Positions 37,133 through 50,150 of a DNA stretch of 64,000 bases are shown here, in pieces; within the stretch, counting starts at the first letter, position 1; each line of letters begins with the position of its first letter. The notes beneath the pieces were generated by a model. That model was not told the origin of the DNA. It ran no database searches and was given only the letters and a program-made list of their open reading frames with translations. This stretch comes from Pseudocercospora fijiensis CIRAD86 (lineage: Eukaryota; Ascomycota; Dothideomycetes; Mycosphaerellales; Mycosphaerellaceae). Where the stretch lies: assembly GCF_000340215.1 (NCBI RefSeq), contig NW_006921536.1:4219664-4283663 (forward strand), written 5' to 3'. Position numbers and translations under genes: made by a program.

Positions 37133-38994
37133 TTAATAATGTTATCTTTTTGCTTATAAGTACTAGTTTCGAAATGTATCTACTTAAACTCTTAATCAAG
37201 TTAATTACGCTTATTAGTCTTAGCTTTAAAAGCTGCAGACTCGGTAGTACTAGGTATAGGAAGGGACTTTATAGGTAGTCTTATATAGGGGTAATTAGCA
37301 ATAAAACGCAATTGCTCTCGTAGCTATATAACTATTAGCTACTACACTATATTGCTATAGCCGCCTGTTTATATATAAAAGCTTAGCAAACAATAGAATA
37401 GATAAACAGTATATGCGTATATATATTAGCTATAGTCGTAGTAGAGCAAAGGTTCGGATTTAGGGTAGATTTAGGTATTAGATTTAGGTATAGATCTTAA
37501 AGATTTGTTTAAAGGTGCCGGCTTTAATTCTTAATATAATATTCTTAATATTCTTAATATAATAGAGTGCAGTGTTTAAGTATAGACTAAAGGATAATAA
37601 TATACCGGTGCTTCTAGTAGTAGCCTCTTCGGCGGTAGAGCTAGAGTTGCTACTACTGCTTCGGCTATATCGAATCGTAAGCGCGCGAGATCTAGAAAAT
37701 CGATATATAAATAACTTAATCGTACGGAAACGTACGATATAAGAGCCTTAGTACGCGTAAAGGAAGAATACTATATATACCGTAAATCGCTAAAGTCGGA
37801 AGTGTAGGTACCTACTCCGCAACCGCTTAGCACCTATTCCTATTAGATTCTATAGTAGAAGTAGGTCTCTACGATATAGAAACCTCTATAGTAGGCAGAT
37901 TAAATAGTATATCGAGCGCCTGTAGCATATTAAGAGATTATAGTAATAGTGCGGTTAAAAACACCTAGTACGGTTAGGCTAAGAATTGCTATAATACTAC
38001 GGTTATTTCTTACCCCGTATGCGCGCTAAGGTTGCGAGCTTAGTAGGGCTACCTTAGGAAAGCTACAGAAAGGTTTTAGGCAGCTTCTAGGGTGCTCGAA
38101 AGAAGAAAAAACCTTAATATCTAATCTCTAGTCTAGTAACGTATTTGTGTTTAGCACAAGCAAAGCATACTTTATAATCTCGGTAGGAGCGTGTTTGAAA
38201 TTAAATACAAGAATTGCTTCGTAATTTACTTTTTTGTCTCGTCCCGTCCCCTTCTATCCTATCTTAATTACAAGGTTTAATTGCAACGCGGGATACTACC
38301 GCGGGAGTGTATTCTTTTTAGCGCCAAACATACCTGTATATAATGCTAGTGCGTTCTTAATCTACACTATACCTACTAGCAGCTAGTTACAAGATAGGAC
38401 ATATTCGACTTATAAAAACTAGGCAGATACTAGAAGATACAGTCCTAGAAATAACGAGATTGTTTATCGCTAATAGAAGCAACCGGTATTGTCGACGGAT
38501 AATCGATACCGCTATATATATAAACAAGCTTATTAATACTCTAAACATACATAGTTAGCACTATAGAGCTGCGGAGCTCGTCCTTCTTTATAAGCTTCTA
38601 AAAGATGTTAGGTCGTATGCTACGCTAATTTATTTAGGGAACTACAAACTACAAATTTTTTACGCTCTTTCTTACTCTATACGAGAAGTATTAAGCAGCT
38701 TAAAGCAGAGCTAACCTATTCAGAATTCTATATAAGTCCCGAATATAACGGACCGTAGATCCTTCTTTTTGTCCTAAGCCTAATCTGTTAGATAATTATT
38801 AATCTACGATCTTAAGGAAGCTTACTCTCGCAAATACTACGCTATACTACTATAGCTATTAGCTTCTGCCCGTTCTATTGCGAGCAGTCTATACGAGTCC
38901 TTAATATCGAGCCTTGCGCTATAGCCTATTAGTTGCGAGCGAAGCTCGCCTTATAATAGCAAGGAGGGTACTACTCTACGTTGCTAAATGTACA
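37133..38994. other. RIP-mutated DNA, no recognisable gene
   Basis: CpA/TpG-poor for most of its length. It is somewhat less mutated at 38,120-38,400, where short unmutated runs such as CTCGTCCCGTCCCC occur. I cannot assign any coding frame. A 23-nt direct repeat of 22,950-22,972 lies at 37,849-37,871. Confidence 0.45.
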
Positions 38995-39170
38995 CTTAGC
39001 TACACGTGACGCTAAGCCGACCCCGGATTTCAGAATCCTGTATACCTGATTGGTCAATTTCTACAAGTGGAGACTTTCGGAGCTAGCGCCGGTATCTCCG
39101 AACAAGCGCCGACTTCCCGAACAAGCGCCGAATTCCCGAACAACCGCCGACTTCCCGAATAACCGCTAGT
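38995..39170. repeat. Short RIP-free island with a 19-bp tandem repeat
   Basis: About 175 bp with normal CpA/TpG content inside the RIP block. From 39,095 to 39,170 it contains four copies of a 19-bp unit, TTCCCGAACAAGCGCCGAC, the last one diverged. Upstream is unique-looking sequence. Confidence 0.8.
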
Positions 39171-39179
39171 AAAGCCTTT

Positions 39180-40330
39180 TGCCTTCCTTCTAATACTTAA
39201 TAAAAGAATTTATAAAACAACTTTTAATAAAAGAACCTATAGAAAAATTAATTTTAATTATAGAAAACATACGATTTAAATTTATAAAATTACCGAAAAA
39301 TATTAAAGGAACGAGAGCGAGAATAAGAGCGAGGAACCCTAAAATTCGCGGCTCCGCTATACTAGGTATATATAAAATTTAAAAACTCGCGGGCGCTACC
39401 GCTATTACTACGTAAGTAGAAGGAGCAGAAGTACTTACGTACGGGTACTATCCTGGTTAGTAAAACAATTAACAAAACAACAAACAAAACAACTAATAAA
39501 ACAACTAATAAAACAACTAATAAAACAACTAATAAAACAATTAATAGAACAATTAACAAAACAATTAATAAAACAATTAACAAAACAATTAACAAAACAA
39601 TTAATAAACCAATTAATAAAACGATAAATAAAACAATTAACAAAACAATTAACAAAACAATTAACAAAACAATTAATAAAACAATGAATAAAACAATAGT
39701 AGAACAATTAGTAAGGCAATTAATTAAATAATTAATTAAACAATTAGTAAAGCAATTAGTTAAACAATTAGTTAAACAATTAATAAAATAAATTATATTC
39801 TAGTAAATAAATAACTTATAATAAAGTTAAAAAGAAGGTAAATAATAAACTAGAGAAGAAACTAAATAATAAAGCAAATAATAGATTAAATAAAAAACTA
39901 GAGAACAAAGTAAATAATAAACTAAATAATAAGCTAATTAATAGACTAAATAATAAGCTAGTACTAAACTAAGTAGTAAGATAGAAAACAAGTAATAAAT
40001 AAGGATATAAATAAGAGGACTTAGACGTATTAGAAAAAAGAAAACATATAATAAAAATAAATAAGAAAATATAAAATAGGTAAGTAAAACAAGTAAGATA
40101 CTAAATAGAAAAACTGTAAAACATTAAAGAAAAAAATTAAAAATAGTTTTTTTAATAATATAAAAAGTAGTAATAGATATAAAAAATTAGAGAAAACTAG
40201 AATAAAAGTAAGTAATATATATAAAGTTAAAAATAAAAAAGTAGTATCTAAAATACTAGAAAAGAAAAATAGTAATACAAAAATATAAAAATACTTATTC
40301 CTAATAAACTATTCTAATAGAACTAAATCG
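39180..40330. repeat. A-rich, strand-asymmetric tract with 12-bp minisatellite
   Basis: The plus strand is very rich in A with little G+C, unlike the surrounding RIP DNA, which keeps much CpG. Between about 39,460 and 39,790 it is a tandem array of AAAACAATTAAT and variants, roughly 27 units. From 39,820 to 40,010 a looser array built on AAATAATAAACTA follows. Minus-strand frames here encode only Leu-Ile-Val repeats and are artefacts of the array. Confidence 0.85.
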
Positions 40331-40429
40331 TATAATAATAGTAATAGCTTCGAGGTCTAGCTTCGAGGTCTCAAGAACCGAATTAGCTTAGTATATATAA
40401 GGCGAAAGCTTCGCTCGCACTCCTCTAGG

Positions 40430-41330
40430 CACGCGCTAGCCGCCTAGGAGCACATTTTACTCGAAGAACGTCTTCGTCTCCTATAGTAGCGGTAGCGTAG
40501 AGAGGAGTACCTAGTCCGAATAGCTCGCGCATTAGGTATATTTCGGGTCGGTTATAGTATATTACTGCATTTACGAGAGCGCCTTTTTATAGTAGGTACT
40601 CTACTATAGTCTTGCGATCGTCTAGCTTACGCCAAACCGCGGGATAAAGCAACTATCCTTGCTCGATATTACCGCTATTAGTAAATAGCATCTAGACGAT
40701 AGAGAAAGGTGCATATTAAACGGCGGCCGATAATAATGTCTTGTCTATTATGCAGCTAGCATTTAGATTAGCGCCGTAAGCTAGGAACTAAGTAGAGAGG
40801 TCGGCGTCCTTAACGGCGTATCTAGACAACATATAAGCAAGAAAACCTATAAGATAAAGCGCTTAACTGTTCTTACGCAAGTGCTAGTTAATTATTCTAC
40901 CCTAACGCTTTATTAATGTTCTAGGCTTTCTTAAACAATAGCTAAAGTATTCCCGTATTCTTTATTAAAGTAGCTTTCTTTATCTCGTAGGACGAGGTAT
41001 CGACGTCCTTAGATAACAGACATGCCACCACATCCTAATGCTAATATTCTACTACTAACAAAAGAGCTCGCCCCGTACGGATGTTGCCTTGCCTTTATAC
41101 GAGGCGGCGGAGCTCCGCAAGTGCTCCCTTTAGGACAGGGAGGTTCCCTTCTTATAAGGCATCTTCGATAGTCTAAACAAGTAATAATGCGCTCGGAGGC
41201 AATTCGTAGGTATAGAGTACAGATGTTTCTAACTTTACGTCGAAGTCGAAGTTATCTAATAATAGCGGTAAACACGAGGCTAATGCCGCATTAAGATCTA
41301 GGTCTAGTAGAGCTATTACGTATAAGAAAG
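40430..41330 (-). pseudogene. RIP-decayed ankyrin-repeat protein gene
   Basis: On the minus strand, ignoring TAG interruptions, the sequence shows several ankyrin-type units: ALLLVVEY-DVVACLLSK, then AYGANLNAS-DKTLLSAAV, then TIVEYLL-KGALVNAV, then GTPLYATATIGDEDVLRV. The G-A-x-x-N-A and TPLxxA spacing is characteristic. An acidic leader (about 41,330-41,200, LPLLLDNFDFDVKLET) precedes them. In fungi such repeats are common in NLR-type and other recognition proteins. The gene is opposite in direction to the NACHT remnant to its right. No function remains. Confidence 0.7.
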
Positions 41331-42229
41331 ACAGAAAGATAAAGGTAGAGCAAGAGGGTAGAAGCTATTGCGGCGCTTCGAGGTTTTCTCGGGCGAGACA
41401 ATTAGAGGCGTAGCCGAAGGCCCGAGCTATCTAGGCTGTAGCTCGCTCCTCCTAATTAATACGCGCGGTTATCTAGATCTAAGATCTTCGTTACTAACCG
41501 ACCTCCCGAAATTTAACAAGTCTGTCTTTAAAACGTAGAAACAGCCTGCTCTAACTATAGACATTATAGGCTCTACTATCCCTTCGATTCGAAAGTATAG
41601 CTATTATTACGCTCGAACGAATTCGTATATAGGCTAATACTAATAAACGAGGCTAGATTAGGCTCTTAGTCGTCTAACCTCTAGTTTCTAGCTATAGAGA
41701 GGCTTAATAGATATACCGCAATAGCGATTCTCTCTAATAAAGCTAGCGTCCTTATATATATTACCCTAAGGACGCTAACCGCCGATAGAGAGTAAAACAT
41801 CTAGGCCCTTATATAGTTAGTTATCTAGCACTATAATATAAGGAAGTAGGAAGGACTTTTCCTAGACTCTACTACTAGCATTATCCTCGCTACTATATAC
41901 GACGGTACTATAGTATTACCTAGCTAAATTAACGTAATAAAAACCGTCCTCGCTAGGCTTAGTCTACTAATTATATTAAGACAATATCGCGTACGCAAGC
42001 AAGGAGACAACCGTATAGCCGGAGAGACGTCTATAATTATTTATAGCCGCGATACTATAGATCTATATATCTACGTTAACGATAAGTTAATTACTTAGGA
42101 AACTAGAACCTATAAGATTAAACGCGTAACGGAAATTTAAGATAATAAATAGGAAGTTAGAAGTAACGAAATTAAATAGCATATATATAATACTGCTTTT
42201 GCTTTTAACCGTATAAGAAGCTAAGGCTA
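41331..42229. other. RIP-mutated DNA between ankyrin and NACHT remnants
   Basis: No frame is recognised with confidence. This is the region between the start of the minus-strand ankyrin remnant and the start of the plus-strand NACHT remnant, so it may be their former shared upstream region. Confidence 0.4.
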
Positions 42230-44421
42230 TTTAGATAAGCAGGCAACCTAGCAGATAGTTACTTCGCTCTATCGAATAGGCCGGACCCTATCCGATATAG
42301 CTAATAAAGTGCATACCCTTCTCGCTATTAGTCGTTTACGTAGATAAGGGACGTCTTTAGTTAATACAATTTCTTAATTAGTTACTAGACTTGTAAGAAT
42401 AGGCAACTCCGCTAAAGATACTAGAGCCTAGGTTAATAAAGCTTTAAGTAGCAATTGCTAGAACCCGGGCGATATGGCTATACTACTAATTAAGTAGAAA
42501 ACCGTAACTTAATTATACTAGTTAGTTATGCTTTATCGGTTATAGTCTAGGTAGAATTGTTATTAAAGAAGCCTTAGTCCTCTCTTATAATACTAAGGTT
42601 AGAGACTATAGTATGCTTTATCTTAGCACCTATACTCTTATCCTACTTAGTATCCCGAACCTTAGCTTAAGATACCCGCAGTTATTAGCGATAGTAGAAG
42701 GGCAGCCTAACGAACAATTTATTCGAGATCTAAGGGTAGATTAAGACGAGGAACTATCTCTATATCTCTATAAACTTACCGATAGATTTAGCTAACGGTG
42801 CTTAGAACTAAAGCTACCGCACTTAAGAATTGTTTCGGATTACGAGACCGAGCGAAGCTAAACTATTAAGGTAAGACAGGCTCTAAAATGATTACGGACA
42901 CTGCTAATAATACCCTCTAGTATTCGACCGTAGGACAGTTTACACGACGTAGCGAGCTAATACTAATAGTTTTAAAACACTATATAGAACGAATTAGCAA
43001 TACGATTCGTAAGATAGAGTATCTACTAATGTCTTATACGGACTACTAAGGCTTAGTACGATTTAAGGATGCCTCTAATACAAGATATACGTCTCTTAAG
43101 GACAAAGTTAGAACGTAGGCTATTAACGCGTTAATCGTAATACGGAAACGATTTTAGTACGTCGAAGGTTAGGATACCGCTCGGCGGCGCTTTTACCTTC
43201 GTAATTAAGTAATTGCTAGTTATACTAAAGACCTATCGCGAGAGCAAAGCAAGATTTAGAGGGATCTTAATTACCTACTATATTTAGACTTTCGTAACTC
43301 CGAGAAGCTCGTATACCCTAAGTAGGATACCTTGCTCTAGCTACTATAGCAAAATTCGCCTACTTAGTCCCTTCGAAATCTAGTTTATAAGAGGCCTCTA
43401 GTAGGCTCCGACTTCCGAGATTCTCCGGATTCTAGCTGCCTCTTAGTTATAGTATCGCCTAATAGTAGGAAGTTAGTACTTAGCAATTTTGTAATTTAGT
43501 ATCTATAGTCTATTATAGCTATAGGCGCTAAGGTTATCTACTATTTCTATAATATCTAAGTGCCGGCTTCTAAACGAAGCGTAGAGGCGGTACTATAAGC
43601 GCTAATTGTCTAGCTATATAAGGATTAACGCCGTCTTATAGACCTGCTTCCCTCTCGGTTCGAACAAGACTCGAAAGCCTTCTATAAAGCTTCTATCGCC
43701 GACCTTTAGAATATTATATCCGATATAGTAGTAAGATACCCTCTACCGCTATATTATATTATTAATAGTCTTAACGTCTATAGAAGCTATATAGACGACC
43801 TTATCGAGAGATTTGTCTCGCTATTTATACTAATAGATATAAAAGCTTCGCTAATAAGGAAGTTATTTTATACAAGTAGGCTAGGGCTAAAAATCTTTAA
43901 AGCGTAGAAGATAGATCGTTCGGTATCTTAGATCCTTCGGATATATAGTAGCGACTTACTTCTATATATTAATAGTTGTATCGAAAAGCTTAATAAGCGT
44001 ACGTTTAACGAAAAAATAAAGTAAAAAGCTCGGTCTGCTCTTAAAGAAGATATTAAACGCTACCGTTATCCGACATTTCTCTAGGTTAGTATTATATAAG
44101 GAAGCTTAAGCACCTAGAGGATCCTAATTTAAACGATATTAAGGACTTAATATCTAAGTCGTCTTCTAACCTAGATATACTATATAAGGACCTAGTTTAT
44201 ACTATAGCTAAGCGATACGAAAGCAATACTAGGATACTAGCTTAGGTACTTTATACGAAGAGGCCCTTATCGCTAATAGAGCTTTAGGAGGCTATAGTAA
44301 TCGATCCGACGTAAAACTATACTAGCTACGAGTAGATCGAAGATAATCGATCTGTCCTAGATAAAGAAGTTATATACTAGAGACTAGGAACACTTATAGA
44401 CGTCGTCGAAGGTAGGGCCTT
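42230..44421 (+). pseudogene. RIP-decayed NACHT (NLR-type) gene, 5' part
   Basis: One plus-strand frame with mostly TAG interruptions follows the layout of fungal STAND/NLR proteins. It has a helical N-terminal domain (about 42,230-43,250), a linker (LRNLVYKRP-DSSCLLVI), a decayed Walker A reading SPNSRKLVLSNFVI where intact proteins have G-PGSGKS (about 43,455-43,490), a helical part with IVQLYK, a Walker-B-like IINSLNVYR (about 43,758-43,784) in place of the usual LDALDECR type, and a TSRLGLKI sensor-like segment (about 43,850-43,880). It ends at the 5-bp duplication GCCTT, where Gypsy copy B is inserted. The rest continues at 51,642. Confidence 0.75.
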
Positions 44422-44619
44422 TATTAGGACTAAAGAGGTTATACGCGATTAGTATATAACCGGGCTCGAGTAAAGCCGGGGTCTTAGTGCCTTAGGCAGG
44501 GCTTAGCACTTAGTAATAGGCTAACTTGCCTACCTTCCTCCCTCTCCTCCTAGCTCCTTATCGAATACTACTTGTACCTACTACTACCCTATCTACCTAC
44601 TAATATAACCCTTCTTATA
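44422..44619 (+). repeat. 5' LTR of copy B
   Basis: 198 bp from TATTAGGACT to CCCTTCTTATA. It differs from the 3' LTR at a few transition sites only. The candidate primer-binding site TAGTATTCGATCTACCC follows at once (probably TGG before RIP). Confidence 0.93.
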
Positions 44620-44799
44620 TAGTATTCGATCTACCCTTTAAGGGTAGTAGCTAGATAGTCCTTATTTTAAGCTTTTAGCGGTATAGCTACGAAAACTATC
44701 GATTTAAGTTTTAACTATATTACGCCCGAAGAACGGGACCTATACGTACTATTCTACTAAACAACCTTACTAATTATTAAGCAAGGCCTTCTATACGGC

Positions 44800-47700
44800 C
44801 TATTATACTAAGTTAAGTATATTAGACCGATACCTACTAATTCCGCTATATCCGTACTATAAGGGGCTATAATATATTATTAGTACTACCCCTTATTATA
44901 ATAGCCGGCTTATTACGAAACAATAATAACAACCGCGGCGCCGCTAGCAGCGCTAGCAATAACAACGCTAGTAGCATAGTTCCTGCTAAAGTGCCTGCTA
45001 AAGAGCCTGCTAGAGGGCCTACTAAAGAACCTATAGTTCTAGGTAATAATCTAGAACTGCCTATTAACGACATTCTTAACAATATTATTAATCGACGATA
45101 TAGCTAACTAGCCTTTAGGCCCTAACTAGTAGGGAGACTTTAAGAAGCTACCTAAAACAGGCTTACTGCCCTACGTTAAGAATAGTAGCTAAAGGATAAC
45201 CTCCTCGAGCTCCGTCGCCTTTAGGAAGCCCCTATAACCGCTACTAAACTAATAGTAGGACCTTCCTTACTATTAGCCTAAAAGAAGGATACTAAACTTA
45301 AGGATTGTACCGTATTCGACGGCTCTAGTCGTAAGCAGTATAATAATCACATACGCGATTATAAGCTTAACTAACGAAATATACCGAGGGCTCTTCTAGA
45401 CGACTATTTATTAGTTGTCTACGCTATATAGTATATTAATAGCGACCTAAAACGTACCTAGGATAACTATTTTGACTCCCTCGATAACTAGACCGCTATT
45501 TAGTAGCAAACCTATAAAACCATTATACTAGACCCCCTTAGAAACCCTATACTAAGGCAATAATACGCTTAGGACTAGTACCTTCGAGCTAAGCAAAAGA
45601 CTAATTAATCGGCTCGCTTATTCGAGGCCTATTTAAAGACCCTAGAAGACGACCTTCTGCCTAAGACTAATTCTATATAGATCTCTAAGATACGCCTAAA
45701 ACTTAGGTAGGAGCTTATCCTTAAATTGGACCGCTGTCGTATATTCGAGCAGGCTAATCTAATACGCATTTAATTTATAGTCGAGGTAGAAACAGCTAAA
45801 CGAGCTATCTAGCTCTAATAACGACTAGAATCGAGGATCCGACTAGCTAGTACTAACCGCGGCAACCGTAGTACCTACGGAGGAAACTAAGGCTCCTACT
45901 AAGGCAATAATGCTAATAATAGAAATAGTAATAATTTCGACCGTAGAAGAGGCCGTAGCCGGAGGCTATATAGAGGGGGCCGTAATAGGGGCCGTAGAAG
46001 GGGCTCGTATCCCTATAATACTAACCGCTCGACTAATAATAGTAGCAATAGCTATAGCAACCCCCTAACCGGATTGAAGTGCTTTAACTGTAATAGTACT
46101 AGCTATCTATTAGGCTAATGCGATAAATTAAGGGATTAGACCCGGATTGACCGCGCTTCCGCTAAATATAGGAGACACCTTTTAGTAGCTAACGCTACCC
46201 CTATAGGCTAACCTTCGAAAAAAGAGTAAGCGCCGCACTAACTATTAGCCTTATACGGCGTAGAACTATCGACATTGTGCTAGCTATTATATGTACCTAC
46301 CTTATATAGGACACGTATAGAGCTAACTATAAAACTAAGGTTATACTAGATCTAGGAAATTCGGTTAGCGCCCTTATTAATTACCGCCTAGCTAAGTAAT
46401 TAGACCTCCGACAATTGCCTAGAACTAATATACTAACCCTTACTTAGTTTAATAACGCTCGGCACTTAACCTATAGGGCTTACTATGTTCCTATAGTCCT
46501 AAAAGACGACCTCGGCAATAAGCGCTTGTTAGACTTTACTACCTACGCGGTAGATATAGATAACCTTCTATCCGATATTGTTATCGGCAACCCTATTCTT
46601 AAGCACTATGCTATAGTTATAGACTTAGGCAGTTAATAGTAGCGATTTAGAATCGCTAGGAGAGAGGACATTAAGTACATTAATATTAGCGAGTATTCTA
46701 ATAACATTAAGGTTCTATTTATTAGCACCCTAATACTAGCCTCCGCCTTAGCGGATCCGACTACTAATCTTCTTAGTAGAGATAACGATAAACCTATACC
46801 CCCTAATAGCATAGACCCTAATTAGCTTGCTCGTATACTATAGCCTATTCGAGAAACCTATATTAATGTATTCAAACACTACCTAGCATCGACATTGCCT
46901 ATATTTAAAGAGACTAACTATAAGATTAATATTATAGAGAGCAAAGAGGTCCCTTTTAGGCCCCTCTATAACCTTAGCGAACGCGAGCTTGCTATACTAC
47001 GTAAGTACCTAGATAAGAACCTAGCTAATAGTCGAATTCACTGTTCAGTATAGTAACAGCCCTGCTAGTATACCTATCCTATTCGTACTAAAGAAGGATA
47101 GTAGCCTACGCCTATATATCGATTATCGTAGGCTTAATGCTATTACTATCAAAGACCGCTATCTACTTCCGCTTATTAATAAGACCCTTAATCGCCTTTC
47201 TAGCGCCTGTTTCTATACTATATTAGACATTAAGGACGCCTATTACCGCATTTGTATTCGTAAGGGCGATAAATAGAAGATAGCCTTCCGTACTCGCTAT
47301 AGTTATTTCGAGTACTTAGTTATGCTATTTAGGCTAGCTAATGCCCCTACTATATTCTAGTCCTATATTAATCGGGCCCTATTAGGCCTATTAGACTACC
47401 TCTGTATAGTTTACCTAGATAAAATCCTAGTTTATATATACTTACCTAACATTACGGAGTACTAGGCTATAGTCCGTAAGGTGCTCGATCGCCTAAGAAT
47501 CTATAGCTTATATTATAAGCCTTCTAAATGCACCTTTGCTACTAAAGAGGTGTTATTCCTCGGCTTCCTCGTATCGACTAATAGTATTAAGGCTAATCCT
47601 AACCGGATTAAAACAATTACTAAATAGCTAACCCCTACTAGTATTAAGGAGCTTTAATTATTCTTAGGTTTTACTAACTTTTACCGCCGCTTTATTAAGG

Positions 47701-50150
47701 GCTATTTAAGGTATGTAATGCTATTAACTAAGCTTACTAAAACTAAGACCAACCTAACTAGAGAGTTTAAATAGACTAATAGAGCACAAGCCGCTTTTAA
47801 CGGTTTAAAGAAGCGCTTTACTAAAGTCCCCCTATTATACTATTTCGTACTAAGCAGGTAGATCCGTATTAAAACTAACGCTTCCTAGTTCGCTATATTA
47901 GCTATTATATTATAGCAGGCTAATAATACCTACTAGCACCTAATTGCCTTCTTCTTACGAAAGATAATCGATATAGAACGTCGATACGAGACCTACGAGT
48001 AAGAGCTCCTAGCAATCGTAGAAGCCTTTAAGCACTAGCGCTACTATCTTAATAGTATATAGTATACTATTTAGGTCTATATAGACTACAATAACCTACG
48101 TAGCATTACTAAGGTTATAAGGGTTATAGGTCGATAGGCTAGATAGGCCGTCTACCTCGCCGGGTTTGATTTTAATATATTATATCGGCTAGGCGTAAGC
48201 AACCCTGCTAATAGCCTATCGAGGCGGCCTAATTACGATAGCGAGACTTAGCAATCTATTAATTCATTGTTTCTAACCCTGTAGTATAAGATTGCTATAG
48301 CCCGTATTATTAATAAGCAAGCGTAGGATAAGCGGACTTCTAGACCCCGTAGTAGCAACAAATACTATAGCGGAGTTGTCGTTCTTCTAGTACGCGTTAA
48401 AAAGGACGTAGATCGCTCGAGCTATAATAACTCGATTAAAGATATTGCTATCTATAGTAATAGCCTATATAGCGATAGCACTATAGAAGAGGTTGTAGTA
48501 GTTCCGGCTGCTAGTACTATTAGATATATATAATACGTACCTCGTTCGATAGCAAGGGTGCTATTAAATAACCTTACAAATAGGGATAGTTAATCGTTTA
48601 TAGATAAGCTATTACGGGCTTAGTAGAGGGACGCCTTTACTATTAAACGTATTAATAGGCTTGTAAGTAGGCGAACGACTCGATCTAGTAAGAGTAATAG
48701 TTAGTCGATCGACGATAAGGGTTACTTAAAGTTCAAGGATAGATACTATATCCCCGCTAAACAATCGATTAGATAAGAGCTTTTAAAGAGACACTATAAT
48801 AGTAAGCTTGCTAGTTACTATAGTATAGAGAGGTCGTACAAGCTACTATCGCGTATATACTACTAGCCGAATAGTAAACGGCATATAAAAGAATACGTAT
48901 AGACCTGCGTAGTATACTAGCGTATTAAAGCACTAAAGTACCTACTATTTAGCGAGTTGTCTTTACTTCCTATTCCTAGGAAGCTATTTACAGAACTTAT
49001 AATAGATTTTATTATAGGCCTTCCTCCTACTAAGCGTAGGGGTAGCAAGGATATATATAATGCTATCCTTATTATAGTAGATCGATTTACTAAAGGCGCT
49101 CGATACATCCCGGCGCGGAAAGATTAGACTGCTATTAATATAGTAGAAGCGCTATAGAGCAATATCTTCTATACCTATTAGGGAACCCCTAAGGGGATAG
49201 TATCTAATCGTAGATCGACACTAATATCGCATTATTAGAGCGAGATATGCCTATAGCTAAGACTAAAGCATCGGCTATTAATAGCCTTCTATCTATAGAC
49301 TAACGGTTAAATAGAGAGGTAGAATGCTACCCTATAGCAGTATCTACGTAGCTATATTAATAAGAACCCTAAGGATTAGGCTAACCTTCTATAACCTATA
49401 GAATTCGTGTATAACAATAGTATATACTTATTAACTAAGGTTTCGCTATATATAGCTATAATAGGCTAAAACGCTGCCTTACTATAAGACCTACTAACGC
49501 TCGAGGCCGAGCGTAAGGAAAGGGAAGCGCGTTAAGTACTAGAGACACTAGCGGCGATAGAACGTATCTAGAAGATGCGAGAAATCTATGCTAAGATAGC
49601 TAAGAAGCTAATAAAGGCCTAAGAGTATTAAAAGATCTACTACGATAAGCGCTATATACCGATAACCTTTAAATAAGGCGATATAGTTATACTTAGTACG
49701 AAGAACCTCCGCATCCGCAAACACCTATTACCTAATAGCAAAACAAGGCCTAAGCTTGTACTAAGATACATTAGCCTATTCCGCATTCGAGAAGTTAAGG
49801 GCTCTTCCGTATAGGCCTATTAGTTATAGCTTCCCCCTTATTATACTATCTACGACACCTTCTGTATATCCCTCCTTAAACTATACTATTAGCGCGAAGG
49901 CGATAAAGCGCCTGCTAAGTTAGAAGAAGTCTTAGCCGATAGTAAAGAGCTATAGTCTATAGAGCGTATACTAAAGCATCGGACTAGATAGGGTAAGAAG
50001 GAGTACCTCCTAAGATAGCAAAGCTATTCGCCTAAATAGAACTCGTAGGAGGCTAAAGATTCTTTTAAAGATATAACTAAGTTATTAAATAAGTATTAGA
50101 CTAGTATAAAGAACAAGAAGAAGGCTAAGGGCCTATAATGTCGCCTAGGA
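44800..50150 (+). pseudogene. Decayed gag-pol of Gypsy copy B
   Basis: Gag occupies about 44,800-46,220 with a zinc-knuckle remnant (CFNCNSTSYLLG-CDK, about 46,082-46,125). Pol follows with a protease segment where the active-site triplet is decayed (LDLGNSVSALI, about 46,340-46,372), a reverse transcriptase box YLDKILVYI (about 47,414-47,440; second Asp changed), RNase H (about 47,870-48,240), an integrase zinc domain (about 48,780-48,930), an integrase core (LIIDFIIGLPP near 49,000) and a chromodomain-like end (about 49,920-50,120). The remaining 1.3 kb before the 3' LTR shows no domain. Confidence 0.88.

Noticed and set aside
39362..39667. Minus-strand ORF with Leu-Ile-Val repeats that looks like a membrane protein
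   Set aside because: It is only the translation of the A-rich 12-bp minisatellite.
40430..44421. One gene with NACHT and ankyrin parts
   Set aside because: The two parts are on opposite strands, so they cannot be one present-day gene; a past inversion is kept only as a hypothesis.
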